Below, one piece after another: positions 51,176 through 59,942 of a stretch of 64,000 nucleotides of DNA. A program made the position numbers and the translations under genes. The stretch lies in assembly GCA_965235095.1 (NCBI GenBank), contig OZ249405.1; one strand, written 5' to 3'. This DNA comes from Fontibacterium abundans (lineage in GTDB: Bacteria; Pseudomonadota; Alphaproteobacteria; Pelagibacterales; Pelagibacteraceae). A model generated the notes under the pieces. The model was not told the origin of the DNA and ran no database searches. It was given only the letters and a program-made list of their open reading frames with translations. Position 1 is the first letter of the stretch. Each line of letters starts with the position of its first letter.

Positions 51176-53251
51176 ATGAGCGAAAAATATTCAATAGATA
51201 AATATAGAAACATAGGTATCGCCGCCCATATTGATGCTGGCAAAACTACTACTACAGAAAGAATTTTATATTACACAGGTAAAGCACATAAAATTGGTGA
51301 AGTGCACGATGGTGCTGCAACTATGGATTGGATGGAGCAAGAACAAGAAAGAGGAATTACAATTACCTCTGCAGCAACAACTTGTTTTTGGAAAGGTCAT
51401 AGAATTAATATTATCGATACGCCAGGACACGTTGATTTCACCATTGAAGTTGAAAGATCATTAAAAGTTTTAGACGGAGCTGTTGCTTGTTTCGATGGAG
51501 TTGCAGGTGTTGAGCCTCAATCTGAAACAGTATGGAGACAAGCGGATAAATATAAAGTTCCAAGAATTTGTTTTGTTAATAAATTAGATAGAACCGGAGC
51601 CAATTTTTTCATGTGTGTTGATATGATTAAAGAGCGTTTAGGAGCAATTCCTATGGTACTTCAGCTTCCAATCGGCATTGAAAGTACATTCAAAGGAGTC
51701 GTTGATCTTGTTACAATGAAAGGTGTTGTTTGGTTAGATGAAAGTTTAGGAGCAAAGTTTGATTATGTTGAAATTCCAGCGGATCTTAAAGAGCAAGCAG
51801 TAAAGTACAGAAAAGAATTAGTAGAGCTTGCTGTTGAGCAAGATGAAAAAGTAATGGAAAATTATCTTAACGGTAAAGATCCATCGGAAGCAGAATTAAA
51901 AGCATGTATTAGAAAAGGAACTATTTCTTTTGCTTTTGTTCCAATAATTTGTGGAGCTGCTTTTAAAAATAAAGGAGTTCAATTAATTTTAGATGCAGTA
52001 GTAGATTTCTTACCAAGCCCTAAAGATGTTGGGCAAGTTAAAGGTGTTAAGCCAGACACAGAAGAAGAGTTAATTAGAAAATGTACTGATGAAGAGCCTT
52101 TTTCTGCTTTGGCATTCAAAATAGCAAACGACCCATTTGTTGGATCGTTAACATTTATTAGAATTTACTCAGGAACATTGTCTACAGGCACAGGCGTTCT
52201 GAATGCGACAACTGGAAAAGAAGAAAGAATTGGCCGTATGTTATTAATGCATGCAAACAATAGAGAAGATATTAAAACAGCAAGCGCTGGAGATATTGTT
52301 GCGTTAGCCGGTCTTAAAAATACAATTACAGGACATACTCTTTGTGACAAAAATAATCCAATTGTATTAGAATCTATGGATTTTCCAGAACCAGTTATTG
52401 AAATTGCAGTTGAGCCAAAAACAAAGAATGACCAAGAAAAAATGGGTGAAGCTCTTAACCGTTTAGCAAAAGAAGACCCTTCATTTAGAGTTTCCTCAGA
52501 CAATGAATCTGGACAAACAATTATTAAAGGAATGGGTGAGTTACACCTCGAAATTATTGTGGATAGAATGAAAAGAGAATTTAAAGTTGAAGCGAATATT
52601 GGAGCTCCTCAAGTTGCTTACAGAGAAACTATTACCTCAGCTGGCAAACTTGAATACACTCATAAAAAACAAAGCGGTGGAGCTGGGCAGTTTGCTAAAG
52701 TTAAATTAGCTGTTGAACCTCTTACTCAAGGGGAAGGTAGAATTGTTGAGAATTTAATTAAAGGTGGATCAATCCCAAGAGAATTTATCCCAGGAGTTGA
52801 AAAAGGAATTTTAAGCGTTGCAGATTCAGGAGTGTTAGCTGGCTTTCCATTATTAGATTATAAAGTTCAAATCTTAGACGGATTACATCACGAAGTAGAT
52901 TCTAGCCCTTTAGCGTTTGAATTAGCAGCAAGATATTGTTTTAGAGAATTATGTCTTCAATCACATCCAAAACTTTTAGAACCAATTATGAAAGTTGAAG
53001 TAGTGACACCAGAAGATTACATGGGTGATGTTATTGGTGATTTAAATAGCAGAAGAGGTCAAGTTGGATCAACTGATAAAAGAGGAAATGCCGCTGTCAT
53101 TAATGCAATGGTTCCACTTGCAAACATGTTTGGTTACGTAAACACTTTAAGATCAATGTCTCAAGGTAGAGCACAATATACGATGCAATTTGATCATTAT
53201 GATCGCGTTCCTCAAAACGTTCAGGACGAAGTTACAAAGAAAATGGCTTAA
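51176..53251 (+). CDS. fusA: Elongation factor G
   Basis: A 691-aa translocase GTPase with GIAAHIDAGKTTTTERIL (P-loop), RGITITSAA, DTPGHVDF and NKLDR motifs, followed by domains II-V. I placed the start at 51176 (MSEKYSIDK), 4 bases after rpsG, rather than at the in-frame ATG at 51152 that would overlap rpsG and add eight atypical residues. It promotes ribosomal translocation and recycling. Confidence 0.99.
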   Translation: MSEKYSIDKYRNIGIAAHIDAGKTTTTERILYYTGKAHKIGEVHDGAATMDWMEQEQERGITITSAATTCFWKGHRINIIDTPGHVDFTIEVERSLKVLDGAVACFDGVAGVEPQSETVWRQADKYKVPRICFVNKLDRTGANFFMCVDMIKERLGAIPMVLQLPIGIESTFKGVVDLVTMKGVVWLDESLGAKFDYVEIPADLKEQAVKYRKELVELAVEQDEKVMENYLNGKDPSEAELKACIRKGTISFAFVPIICGAAFKNKGVQLILDAVVDFLPSPKDVGQVKGVKPDTEEELIRKCTDEEPFSALAFKIANDPFVGSLTFIRIYSGTLSTGTGVLNATTGKEERIGRMLLMHANNREDIKTASAGDIVALAGLKNTITGHTLCDKNNPIVLESMDFPEPVIEIAVEPKTKNDQEKMGEALNRLAKEDPSFRVSSDNESGQTIIKGMGELHLEIIVDRMKREFKVEANIGAPQVAYRETITSAGKLEYTHKKQSGGAGQFAKVKLAVEPLTQGEGRIVENLIKGGSIPREFIPGVEKGILSVADSGVLAGFPLLDYKVQILDGLHHEVDSSPLAFELAARYCFRELCLQSHPKLLEPIMKVEVVTPEDYMGDVIGDLNSRRGQVGSTDKRGNAAVINAMVPLANMFGYVNTLRSMSQGRAQYTMQFDHYDRVPQNVQDEVTKKMA

Positions 53252-53254
53252 ATT

Positions 53255-53563
53255 ATGGATAAACAGAATATTAGAATTAAACTGAGAGCGTATGATCATA
53301 AAGTTTTAGATCAATCTACTATTGAGATTGTAAATACAGCTAAAAGAACTGGAGCTCAGGTAAGAGGGCCAATTCCACTTCCAACACGAAAAGAAATTTT
53401 TACAGTATTAAGATCTCCTCACATTGATAAAAAAAGTAGAGAGCAGTTTGAAACAAGAACACATAAACGAATGATAGACATTCTAGATCCAACTCCTCAA
53501 ACAGTTGAAGCGTTAATGAAATTAGATCTAGCTTCAGGAGTGGACGTGGAAATTAAAATTTAA
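53255..53563 (+). CDS. rpsJ: 30S ribosomal protein S10
   Basis: A 102-aa S10 with the family start IRIKLRAYDHKVLDQS and the GPIPLPTRKEIFTVLRSPHIDKKSREQFE loop. It also serves as NusE in antitermination. It directly follows fusA (3 bases), with no tuf between, so the str and S10 operons are fused. Confidence 0.99.
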   Translation: MDKQNIRIKLRAYDHKVLDQSTIEIVNTAKRTGAQVRGPIPLPTRKEIFTVLRSPHIDKKSREQFETRTHKRMIDILDPTPQTVEALMKLDLASGVDVEIKI

Positions 53564-53566
53564 ATT

Positions 53567-54355
53567 ATGACTTTAGGTTTAATAGGTAAAAAAATTGGGA
53601 TGACAAGAAGATTTTATGAGAATGGTCAATCCGTTCCTGTAACTGTTCTTCATGTTGAACCAGGTAAAGTTGTTGATGTTATCACTAAAGAAAAACGTGG
53701 TTACAGCGCCGTACTAGTTGGTTTTGGACATATTAAAAATTCAAAAGTAACAAAGCAAATGAAAGGTGTTTTTGCAAAAAAATCTTTAGAACCTAAAAAA
53801 ATTTTAAAAGAATTTAGAGTAGATACAGATAGTGATTTGAAATTAGGCTCAGACGTAGATTTAAATATTTTTAAAGATATAAATTTTGTGGACATTAGAT
53901 CAAAAACAATTGGAAGAGGTTTTGCCGGAGTTATGAAAAGACATAATTTTGCAGGATTAAGAGCAACTCACGGTGTTTCAGTTTCTCATAGATCTCATGG
54001 TTCTACCGGTCAAAGACAAGACCCGGGCAGAGTGTTTAAAGGTAAAAAAATGGCTGGTCATATGGGTGATAAATTTAGAACAGTTGAAAGATTAGAAATT
54101 ATTGAAACGGATTTAGAAAATAATTTATTATTTGTTAAAGGTTCAGTTCCAGGAGCCAAGAATGCTGTAGTTGAAATTAATAAAGCAGTTAAAGAAAGAA
54201 ACAAAAGAACTATGAAAGATACCATTCAAGCTTTCAAAGATGATATTGCTGAAGGATTAAAAGAGAAATCGAATAAAAAAGAAAAAAGCGCAGAAACAAA
54301 CAAAAAAGATGCCAAACCAGCAGCAGCAGCAGCGCCTGCAGCGGAGAAAAAGTAA
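53567..54355 (+). CDS. rplC: 50S ribosomal protein L3 with charged C-terminal extension
   Basis: The L3 core is clear (GLIGKKIGMTRRFYENG; RATHGVSVSHRSHGSTGQRQDPGRVFKGKKMAGHMG). The protein is 262 aa; the usual bacterial length is about 205-240, and the excess is a low-complexity tail of Lys, Glu and Ala from about residue 225 (KEKSNKKEKSAETNKKDAK, then AAAAAPAAEKK). L3 helps form the peptidyl-transferase region. The tail's role is unknown. Confidence 0.98.
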   Translation: MTLGLIGKKIGMTRRFYENGQSVPVTVLHVEPGKVVDVITKEKRGYSAVLVGFGHIKNSKVTKQMKGVFAKKSLEPKKILKEFRVDTDSDLKLGSDVDLNIFKDINFVDIRSKTIGRGFAGVMKRHNFAGLRATHGVSVSHRSHGSTGQRQDPGRVFKGKKMAGHMGDKFRTVERLEIIETDLENNLLFVKGSVPGAKNAVVEINKAVKERNKRTMKDTIQAFKDDIAEGLKEKSNKKEKSAETNKKDAKPAAAAAPAAEKK

Positions 54356-54359
54356 TTAT

Positions 54360-54986
54360 ATGAAAATAAAAGAATTGGGAATTGATGGAAAAGATGTTGG
54401 GAATATTGAAGTTTCTGACAATATTTTTTCGTTAAAACCTAGAAAAGACATTATAAAAATGGTTGTTGATTGGCAAATCAGTCGTCACTCAAAAAAAACT
54501 GGTTATACAAAAACTAGAGGAGAGGTTGCCGGATCTAGAAAAAAAATTGGACCACAAAAAGGATCTGGAGGAGCACGACATGGTAATATTACAGCTCCAA
54601 TTTTTGTTGGCGGTGGTATTGCGCACGGTCCAAAGGCAAAGGGAAAGCATAGAGTTAAAAGATTAAATAAAAAAGTTAGAAAGCTAGGGTTAAAACACGC
54701 TTTGTCTAGCAAAGTTTTAGACAATAAAATTAACATTTTATCAGATAAAGATTTTAAAAATTTTAAAACAAAAGATTTTAGTAAATTTTTATCAAAAATT
54801 AATTCAAAGAGTGCATTGTTAATTTATGATAATGAAAATGAAGTCTTATTAAATAACGTAAAAAATATTAAGAACATTAAAAATATTCCTGAGATTGGAA
54901 CAAATGTTTATGATATTTTAAAATATCAAAATGTTTTATTTACTCATTCTTCAATTAAAAAACTTCAAGAAAGATTATTAAAATGA
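54360..54986 (+). CDS. rplD: 50S ribosomal protein L4
   Basis: A 208-aa L4 with SRKKIGPQKGSGGARHGNITAPIFVGGG-type extended loop that lines the exit tunnel. The start at 54360 (MKIKELGID) is 4 bases after rplC and matches the family; an upstream in-frame ATG at 54309 would overlap the rplC tail and add a Gln/Arg-rich stretch that is a frame shadow. It overlaps rplW by 4 bases. Confidence 0.98.
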   Translation: MKIKELGIDGKDVGNIEVSDNIFSLKPRKDIIKMVVDWQISRHSKKTGYTKTRGEVAGSRKKIGPQKGSGGARHGNITAPIFVGGGIAHGPKAKGKHRVKRLNKKVRKLGLKHALSSKVLDNKINILSDKDFKNFKTKDFSKFLSKINSKSALLIYDNENEVLLNNVKNIKNIKNIPEIGTNVYDILKYQNVLFTHSSIKKLQERLLK

Positions 54987-55285
54987 AAAAAAGAGCTGAT
55001 AATTTCTCATACGATATTATTCTTGAGCCTGTAGTGACTGAAAAATCTACAAATTTAAGTTCATTAAATAAAGTAGTGTTTAAAGTTGCGCCTTTTGCAA
55101 CCAAAGCAAATATTAAAAAAAGTATTGAAAAACTTTTCAAAGTTAACGTTATTAAAGTGAATACTATTAATCTTCATCCAAGATTTAAAATGGTTAGAGG
55201 AAGAGTTGCAAGAACCTCAGGCTACAAAAAAGCTATTGTTACTTTAAAAAAAGGACAATTAATTGATATTACAACTGGAATATAA
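54983..55285 (+). CDS. rplW: 50S ribosomal protein L23
   Basis: A 100-aa L23 with IILEPVVTEKSTNLSSLNKVVFKVAPFATKANIK and a VRGRVARTSGYKKAIVTLKKG C-terminal half. It lies at the tunnel exit and docks trigger factor and SRP. It starts within the rplD stop (ATGA-type, 4-base overlap). Confidence 0.98.
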   Translation: MKKRADNFSYDIILEPVVTEKSTNLSSLNKVVFKVAPFATKANIKKSIEKLFKVNVIKVNTINLHPRFKMVRGRVARTSGYKKAIVTLKKGQLIDITTGI

Positions 55286-55287
55286 AA

Positions 55288-56115
55288 ATGACTTTAAAAA
55301 CATATAAACCTTATACAAAATCTACTCGAGGCACAATTATCCTGGATAGAACAGGTCTTTGGAAAGGCAAGCCTGTTAAATCTCTGACCTCAGGAATTAA
55401 TGGCTCATATGGAAGAAATAATTTAGGAAGAATTACATCTAGACATCGTTCAGCTGGACATAAGAAAAAATATAGATTTGTAGATTTTAAAAGAAATAAG
55501 TTTGATATGCCCGCTACAGTAATTCGTTTTGAATACGATCCTTATAGAACAGCTAATATTATGCTTGTTGAATATGAAGATAAAACTCAGAGCTATTTAA
55601 TTGCTCCACAAGACATTAAAGTTGGTACCAAAATCCATTCCGGAAGAAAAAAAGATATAGAAATTGGGAATTGCATGCCTTTGATAGATATCCCTCCTGC
55701 AACTGTTGTTCATAATGTTGAAATGAGACCAGGCAATGGGGCGGTATTAGCTAGATCAGCTGGCACTTCTGTCCAAATTATGAGTCATGACCAAGATTAC
55801 ACAACATTAAAATTAGCCTCAGGCGAAGTAAGAAGAGTACAAAGTTTATGCAAAGCAACAATTGGTGCTGTATCAAATCCTGATCAAAAAAATATTAAAA
55901 TTGGTAAAGCTGGAAGAAGCAGATGGTTAGGAGTTAGACCACAAACAAGAGGTATAGCAATGAACCCTGTAGATCACCCACACGGAGGAAGAACTAACGG
56001 AGGAAGACATCCTGTTACTCCTTGGGGTATCAAAACTAAAGGTAAGAAAACTAGAAAAAATAAAAATACAGACAAGTATATTATCTCAAGAAAAAAGAAG
56101 AGAGGTATTAATTAA
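55288..56115 (+). CDS. rplB: 50S ribosomal protein L2
   Basis: A 275-aa L2 with the usual RNA-binding domain and the signature region VRPQTRGIAMNPVDHPHGGRTNGGRHPVTPWG near the C-terminus, including the conserved His near the peptidyl-transferase centre. It starts 2 bases after rplW and ends 2 bases before rpsS. Confidence 0.99.
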   Translation: MTLKTYKPYTKSTRGTIILDRTGLWKGKPVKSLTSGINGSYGRNNLGRITSRHRSAGHKKKYRFVDFKRNKFDMPATVIRFEYDPYRTANIMLVEYEDKTQSYLIAPQDIKVGTKIHSGRKKDIEIGNCMPLIDIPPATVVHNVEMRPGNGAVLARSAGTSVQIMSHDQDYTTLKLASGEVRRVQSLCKATIGAVSNPDQKNIKIGKAGRSRWLGVRPQTRGIAMNPVDHPHGGRTNGGRHPVTPWGIKTKGKKTRKNKNTDKYIISRKKKRGIN

Positions 56116-56117
56116 TT

Positions 56118-56423
56118 ATGAGTAGATCAGTCTGGAAAGGTCCTTTTGTTGAATTAAGTTTAATGAAAAAAGTACAAAAGCATAAAGATCAAAATATTAA
56201 AAAACCAATTAAAACTTGGTCAAGAAAATCTACAATTATTCCAGAATTTATTGGAATGACTTTTGAAGTTCATAATGGAAAAAAATTCTTCCCAGTGACT
56301 ATTACAGATGAAATGATTGGTCACAAACTAGGGGAGTTTTCTGCTACAAGACAATTTTTTGGACATACGCCAGCTGATAAAAAAGCTGCTCCAACAACTG
56401 AGAAAAAAGATGCAAAAAAATAA
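56118..56423 (+). CDS. rpsS: 30S ribosomal protein S19 with charged C-terminal extension
   Basis: S19 of 101 aa; the core (RSVWKGPFVELSLMKKV, TWSRKSTIIPEFIGMTFEVHNGKKFFPV, GHKLGEFSATRQFFGH) has the normal length, and a short Lys/Ala-rich tail (DKKAAPTTEKKDAKK) extends beyond the usual ~92 aa. The tail's coding end overlaps rplV by 14 bases. Confidence 0.98.
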   Translation: MSRSVWKGPFVELSLMKKVQKHKDQNIKKPIKTWSRKSTIIPEFIGMTFEVHNGKKFFPVTITDEMIGHKLGEFSATRQFFGHTPADKKAAPTTEKKDAKK

Positions 56424-56790
56424 AGATTTAAATCAAGTAAAAGCAATTTACCGAAACTTAAGATCAAGTCCGCGTAAAATTAATAATATCTTAAAAAGCA
56501 TTAGAGGAAAGAATGCTAATGTCGCTATGAGAGATTTAGAATTTACAGATAAAAGAGTAGCTAGTGAGATCAAAAAAACTTTAAAATCAGCAATTGCTAA
56601 TGCTGAGAATAACAATCAATTAGATATTGATAATTTGATTGTAAAAGAAGCGTACGTTGGAAAAGGAATTACATTAAAACGTTTCATGCCTAGAGCAAGA
56701 GGAAGATCTGCAGGAATTAAAAAACATTTTTCTAATTTAACAATCATTGTTTCGGAAAACAAAAAAACTCCGGCGGAGGCCGCTAAATAA
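56410..56790 (+). CDS. rplV: 50S ribosomal protein L22
   Basis: A 126-aa L22 with AIYRNLRSSPRKINNILKSIRGK and the extended hairpin KEAYVGKGITLKRFMPRARGRSAGIKK that lines the exit tunnel. The start at 56410 overlaps the rpsS tail by 14 bases; an upstream ATG at 56359 would lie wholly in rpsS and adds a non-conserved stretch. The stop shares one base with rpsC. Confidence 0.97.
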   Translation: MQKNKDLNQVKAIYRNLRSSPRKINNILKSIRGKNANVAMRDLEFTDKRVASEIKKTLKSAIANAENNNQLDIDNLIVKEAYVGKGITLKRFMPRARGRSAGIKKHFSNLTIIVSENKKTPAEAAK

Positions 56791-57488
56791 TGGGACAGAA
56801 AGTTAATCCAATTAGCTTTAGATTAAGCATTAATAAAAACTGGGATTCAATGTGGTTTGCAAAGAAAAAAGAATATGGACAATATTTAATCGAAGACTTT
56901 AAAATTAGAGAATACATTCACAAAAATCTTAAAAATTCTGGTATTTCAAAGATCTTTATCGAAAGACCAACTAAAAAATGTATCGTAACAATCTTTACAT
57001 CAAGACCAGGTTTTGTAATTGGAAAAAAAGGTTCTGATATTGATAAAATTAAAAATAATCTTAATAAAATCTCAAGTTCAGAAGTTTCAGTAAATATTAA
57101 AGAAATCAGAAAGCCGGAATTGGATGCTTATTTAGTTGCAGAAAACGTAGCTCAGCAACTTGAAAAACGAATTGCATATAGAAAAGCTATGAAAAGAGCG
57201 ATGCAATCAACTCTTAGATTGGGCGCTAAAGGAATTAAAGTAACTGTTGCTGGAAGATTAGCAGGAACTGAGATTGCAAGAACAGAATGGTTAAGAGAAG
57301 GCAGTATACCACTTCATACATTAAGAGCTGATGTCGATTATGGAGAAGCAGAAGCTACAACTACTTATGGAATTATAGGAGTTAAAGTTTGGATTTATAA
57401 AGGTATCGTGTTTGAAAAAGATAAGAAAAAAAAAGATGATGCTGAAATTAAAAATATAAACGAGAAAGAAAATGTTACAGCCAGCTAG
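56790..57488 (+). CDS. rpsC: 30S ribosomal protein S3
   Basis: A 232-aa S3 with the family start MGQKVNPISFRLSINKNWDS, the KH domain (SRPGFVIGKKGSDIDKIKNNL) and the RTEWLREGSIPLHTLRADVDYG C-terminal signature. A lysine/asparagine-rich tail follows (KKKKDDAEIKNINEKE). It forms the mRNA entry site with S4 and S5. The end overlaps rplP by 17 bases. Confidence 0.98.
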   Translation: MGQKVNPISFRLSINKNWDSMWFAKKKEYGQYLIEDFKIREYIHKNLKNSGISKIFIERPTKKCIVTIFTSRPGFVIGKKGSDIDKIKNNLNKISSSEVSVNIKEIRKPELDAYLVAENVAQQLEKRIAYRKAMKRAMQSTLRLGAKGIKVTVAGRLAGTEIARTEWLREGSIPLHTLRADVDYGEAEATTTYGIIGVKVWIYKGIVFEKDKKKKDDAEIKNINEKENVTAS

Positions 57489-57888
57489 AACAAAATATAG
57501 AAAAGCTTTTAAGGGCAAAATTCATGGTGTCGCTACACGTGGAGCTGAATTGAATTTCGGATCATTTGGATTGAAAGCAACAGAACCTAACAGAGTAACT
57601 TCGAAAGAAATCGAAGCTGCTAGAGTTGCTTTAACTAGACATATGAAAAGAGCAGGTAGAGTTTGGCTTAGAATTTTCCCAAATATTCCTGTAACAAAAA
57701 AACCAATAGAAGTGAGAATGGGTAAAGGTAAAGGTGGATTAGAGTATTACGTATTTAGAGTAAAACCAGGAAGAATTATTTTTGAAATCGATGGTGTTGA
57801 TGAGATAGTGGCGAAAGAAGCTTTTGAGAGAGCTCAGGCAAAATTATCTATAAAAACAAAAATGGTTAAAAGATTAGGAACGCAATAA
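57472..57888 (+). CDS. rplP: 50S ribosomal protein L16
   Basis: A 138-aa L16 with MLQPARTKYRKAFKGKIHGVATRG, LNFGSFGLKA and RMGKGKGGLEYYVFRVKPGRIIFE. It touches the A-site tRNA region. The start matches the family (MLQP...) and overlaps rpsC by 17 bases. The stop shares a base with rpmC. Confidence 0.98.
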   Translation: MLQPARTKYRKAFKGKIHGVATRGAELNFGSFGLKATEPNRVTSKEIEAARVALTRHMKRAGRVWLRIFPNIPVTKKPIEVRMGKGKGGLEYYVFRVKPGRIIFEIDGVDEIVAKEAFERAQAKLSIKTKMVKRLGTQ

Positions 57889-58079
57889 TGAAAACTAAAG
57901 AAATAAAAAAATTAACTCAGGATCAATTATTTTCTGAATTGGAAAAATTAAAAAAAGAACAATTTAATATCCGATTTAAGAAAAAAAATGGTCAAGTAAC
58001 AAATACATCGTCTATTAAAACTAATAGACGCTCTATTGCTACAGTTAAAACTTTTATTAATTTAAACAGAGCTAAATAA
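57888..58079 (+). CDS. rpmC: 50S ribosomal protein L29
   Basis: A 63-aa two-helix L29: KTKEIKKLTQDQLFSELEKLKKEQFNIRFKK then the second helix NRRSIATVKTFINLNRAK. The family is about 60-70 aa, so length is normal. It sits at the tunnel exit next to L23. Both its start and stop share a base with the neighbouring genes. Confidence 0.96.
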   Translation: MKTKEIKKLTQDQLFSELEKLKKEQFNIRFKKKNGQVTNTSSIKTNRRSIATVKTFINLNRAK

Positions 58080-58315
58080 TGGTTAAGAGAATTTTAAAAG
58101 GAAAAGTTGTAAGCGACAAAAGCAACAAAACTATCGTTGTTGAAGTTAGTAGAAGATTTGTTCATCCAAAATACAAAAAAGTAATGACAACTTATAAAAA
58201 ATATCATGCTCACGATGAAAAAAATAAATCTAAAGTTGGCGATATGGTTTCTATTGTAGAAAGCAAACCAATATCTAAACTTAAACGTTGGACAGTTGTT
58301 GGAGGTGATAAATAA
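58079..58315 (+). CDS. rpsQ: 30S ribosomal protein S17
   Basis: A 78-aa OB-fold protein: VKRILKGKVVSDKSNKTIVVEVSRRFVHPKYKKVM, then HDEKNKSKVGDMVSIVESKPISKLKRW. It binds 16S rRNA early in assembly. The start shares a base with the rpmC stop, and rplN begins at the next base after its stop. Confidence 0.98.
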   Translation: MVKRILKGKVVSDKSNKTIVVEVSRRFVHPKYKKVMTTYKKYHAHDEKNKSKVGDMVSIVESKPISKLKRWTVVGGDK

Positions 58316-58684
58316 ATGATTCAGGTACAAACAGAATTATTTGTTGCTGATAATACGGGAGCTCGAAAAGTAGAGTGCATTAAAGTATTAGGCGGATCCA
58401 AGAGAAGATATGCAACAATAGGAGATATTATTGTTGTTTCAATTAAAGACGCTATTCCAAAAGGAAAAGTCAAAAAAGGCGATGTTCATAAGGCAGTAAT
58501 CGTTAGAACAAGAAAAGAAATTAAAAGATTAGATGGTACTTCAATAAAATTTGATGCCAATGCTGCAGTTTTAGTGCAGCCAAATGGCGAGCCTATTGGA
58601 ACAAGAATTTTTGGACCAGTAACAAGAGAATTAAGAAATAAAAACTTTATGAAAATAATTTCTTTAGCGCCGGAGGTTTTATGA
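58316..58684 (+). CDS. rplN: 50S ribosomal protein L14
   Basis: A 122-aa L14 with MIQVQTELFVADNTGARKVECIKVLGG, the KDAIPKGKVKKGDVHKAVIVRTRKE signature and ending with the L14 C-terminal helix. Length is standard. It contacts 16S rRNA at a bridge to the 30S. The ATGA overlap with rplX is 4 bases. Confidence 0.99.
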   Translation: MIQVQTELFVADNTGARKVECIKVLGGSKRRYATIGDIIVVSIKDAIPKGKVKKGDVHKAVIVRTRKEIKRLDGTSIKFDANAAVLVQPNGEPIGTRIFGPVTRELRNKNFMKIISLAPEVL

Positions 58685-58992
58685 TTAAATTAAAAATTAA
58701 AAAAGGAGATAATGTAAAAGTAATTACAGGGGACGACAAAGGCAAAACTGGAAATGTAATAAAAGTATTTCCTGAGGTTAGAAAAGTTTTAGTTAAAGGT
58801 ATTAATGAAAAGAAAAAACATCAAAAACCAACAAGAGAAAAAAAAGGTGGAATTATTACTGTTGAAAGACCAATTGACATATCAAACGTTGTTAAATTAT
58901 CTGACGCAAAAGTAGAGAAAAAAGTTGAAAAAAAAGAAGAAACAAAAAAGACTGCAAAAGACGAAAAACCAAAAACAAAGAGTAAAAAATGA
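58681..58992 (+). CDS. rplX: 50S ribosomal protein L24
   Basis: A 103-aa L24 with the KOW motif (IKKGDNVKVITGDDKGKTGNVIKVFPEVRKVLVKG) and a KKKHQKPTREKKGGIITVERPIDISNV body. The last ~25 residues are a Lys/Glu-rich tail (KVEKKVEKKEETKKTAKDEK) in place of the usual C-terminal end. It begins 50S assembly. It overlaps rplE by 4 bases. Confidence 0.97.
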   Translation: MIKLKIKKGDNVKVITGDDKGKTGNVIKVFPEVRKVLVKGINEKKKHQKPTREKKGGIITVERPIDISNVVKLSDAKVEKKVEKKEETKKTAKDEKPKTKSKK

Positions 58993-59627
58993 AGTTAATA
59001 CCTAGATTAAAAGAGAAGTACATAAAAGAGATAGTACCTACATTGTGTAAAAATTTGTCTTTTAGTAATAAAATGCAAGCCCCAAAATTAGTTAAAATTG
59101 TTTTAAATATGGGCCTTGGATTAGATGGAACTGATAGTAAAATTTTGAAAAGCGCAGAAGAGGATCTTTCCGCTATTGCCGGTCAAAAAGCTCAAGTTAC
59201 AAAATCTAGAAAATCTATTTCTAATTTTAAAACTAGAGTAGGAATTCCTCTAGGTTTAAAAGTTACTTTAAGAAAAGATCAAATGTATTTCTTTTTAGAT
59301 CGCTTAGTAAATATTGCATTACCAAGAATTAAAGACTTCAGAGGTTTAAATCCTAATAGTTTTGATAGTGAAGCTAATTATAGTTTTGGTGTTAAAGAAC
59401 ATATTATATTTCCAGAAGTTAACTTTGATAAAGTAGATAAAATTAGAGGTCTAGATATTACTGTTGTGACAACTGCAAAAACTAAAGATCAAGCTAAAAT
59501 GTTGCTTGATAGTTTTAATTTTCCATTTGCTAAAGTTGGAATATTTTCAGCAGATAAGAAAAAAGTTAAAAAAGACGACGATAATGAAAAAGGAAAAGAT
59601 AAAGAAAAAAATAAGGAGCTAAATTAA
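58989..59627 (+). CDS. rplE: 50S ribosomal protein L5 with charged C-terminal extension
   Basis: A 212-aa L5; the family core (about 180 aa) has KIVLNMGLG, GQKAQVTKSRKSISNFKTRVGIPLGLKVTLR and FGVKEHIIFPEVNFDKVDKIRGLDI. After about residue 190 comes a Lys/Asp/Glu-rich tail (KKVKKDDDNEKGKDKEKNK). L5 binds 5S rRNA. The next gene, rpsN, starts at the base after its stop. Confidence 0.97.
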   Translation: MKLIPRLKEKYIKEIVPTLCKNLSFSNKMQAPKLVKIVLNMGLGLDGTDSKILKSAEEDLSAIAGQKAQVTKSRKSISNFKTRVGIPLGLKVTLRKDQMYFFLDRLVNIALPRIKDFRGLNPNSFDSEANYSFGVKEHIIFPEVNFDKVDKIRGLDITVVTTAKTKDQAKMLLDSFNFPFAKVGIFSADKKKVKKDDDNEKGKDKEKNKELN

Positions 59628-59933
59628 ATGGCAAAAAGAAGTTCAATCGAGAGAAATTTAAAAAGAGTAAAAATGGCTAAGAGATTTGAAAACAAAAGAT
59701 CGAAGCTAAAAAAAATTATTATGAATAAAACTATATCTTTGAATGAGAGATTTTTAGCTAGCTTAAAACTTTCCAAAGTTCCAAGAAATTCAGCAAAAAA
59801 TAGAGTTAAAAATAGATGTGAAATAACAGGAAGATCACGTGGTTATTATAGAAAATTAAGAATGTCCAGAATTGCACTTAGAAAATTTGCTTCTAGTGGA
59901 AAAATTCCAGGCATGACGAAAGCTAGCTGGTAA
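59628..59933 (+). CDS. rpsN: 30S ribosomal protein S14 (zinc-free long form)
   Basis: A 101-aa S14 of the long type without zinc-ribbon cysteine pairs: AKRSSIERNLKRVKMAKRFENKR then NRVKNRCEITGRSRGYYRKLRMSRIALRKFASSGKIPGMTKASW. It binds the head of the 30S. The stop codon is immediately followed by a perfect Shine-Dalgarno for rpsH. Confidence 0.98.
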   Translation: MAKRSSIERNLKRVKMAKRFENKRSKLKKIIMNKTISLNERFLASLKLSKVPRNSAKNRVKNRCEITGRSRGYYRKLRMSRIALRKFASSGKIPGMTKASW

Positions 59934-59938
59934 GGAGG
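59932..59938 (+). promoter_or_regulatory. Perfect Shine-Dalgarno of rpsH
   Basis: AAGGAGG at 59932-59938 starts inside the rpsN stop codon, 4 bases before the rpsH ATG. Most starts here lack so full a match, so rpsH (S8), the spc-operon autoregulator in E. coli, may have an especially strong initiation site. Confidence 0.7.
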
Positions 59939-59942
59939 AAAT

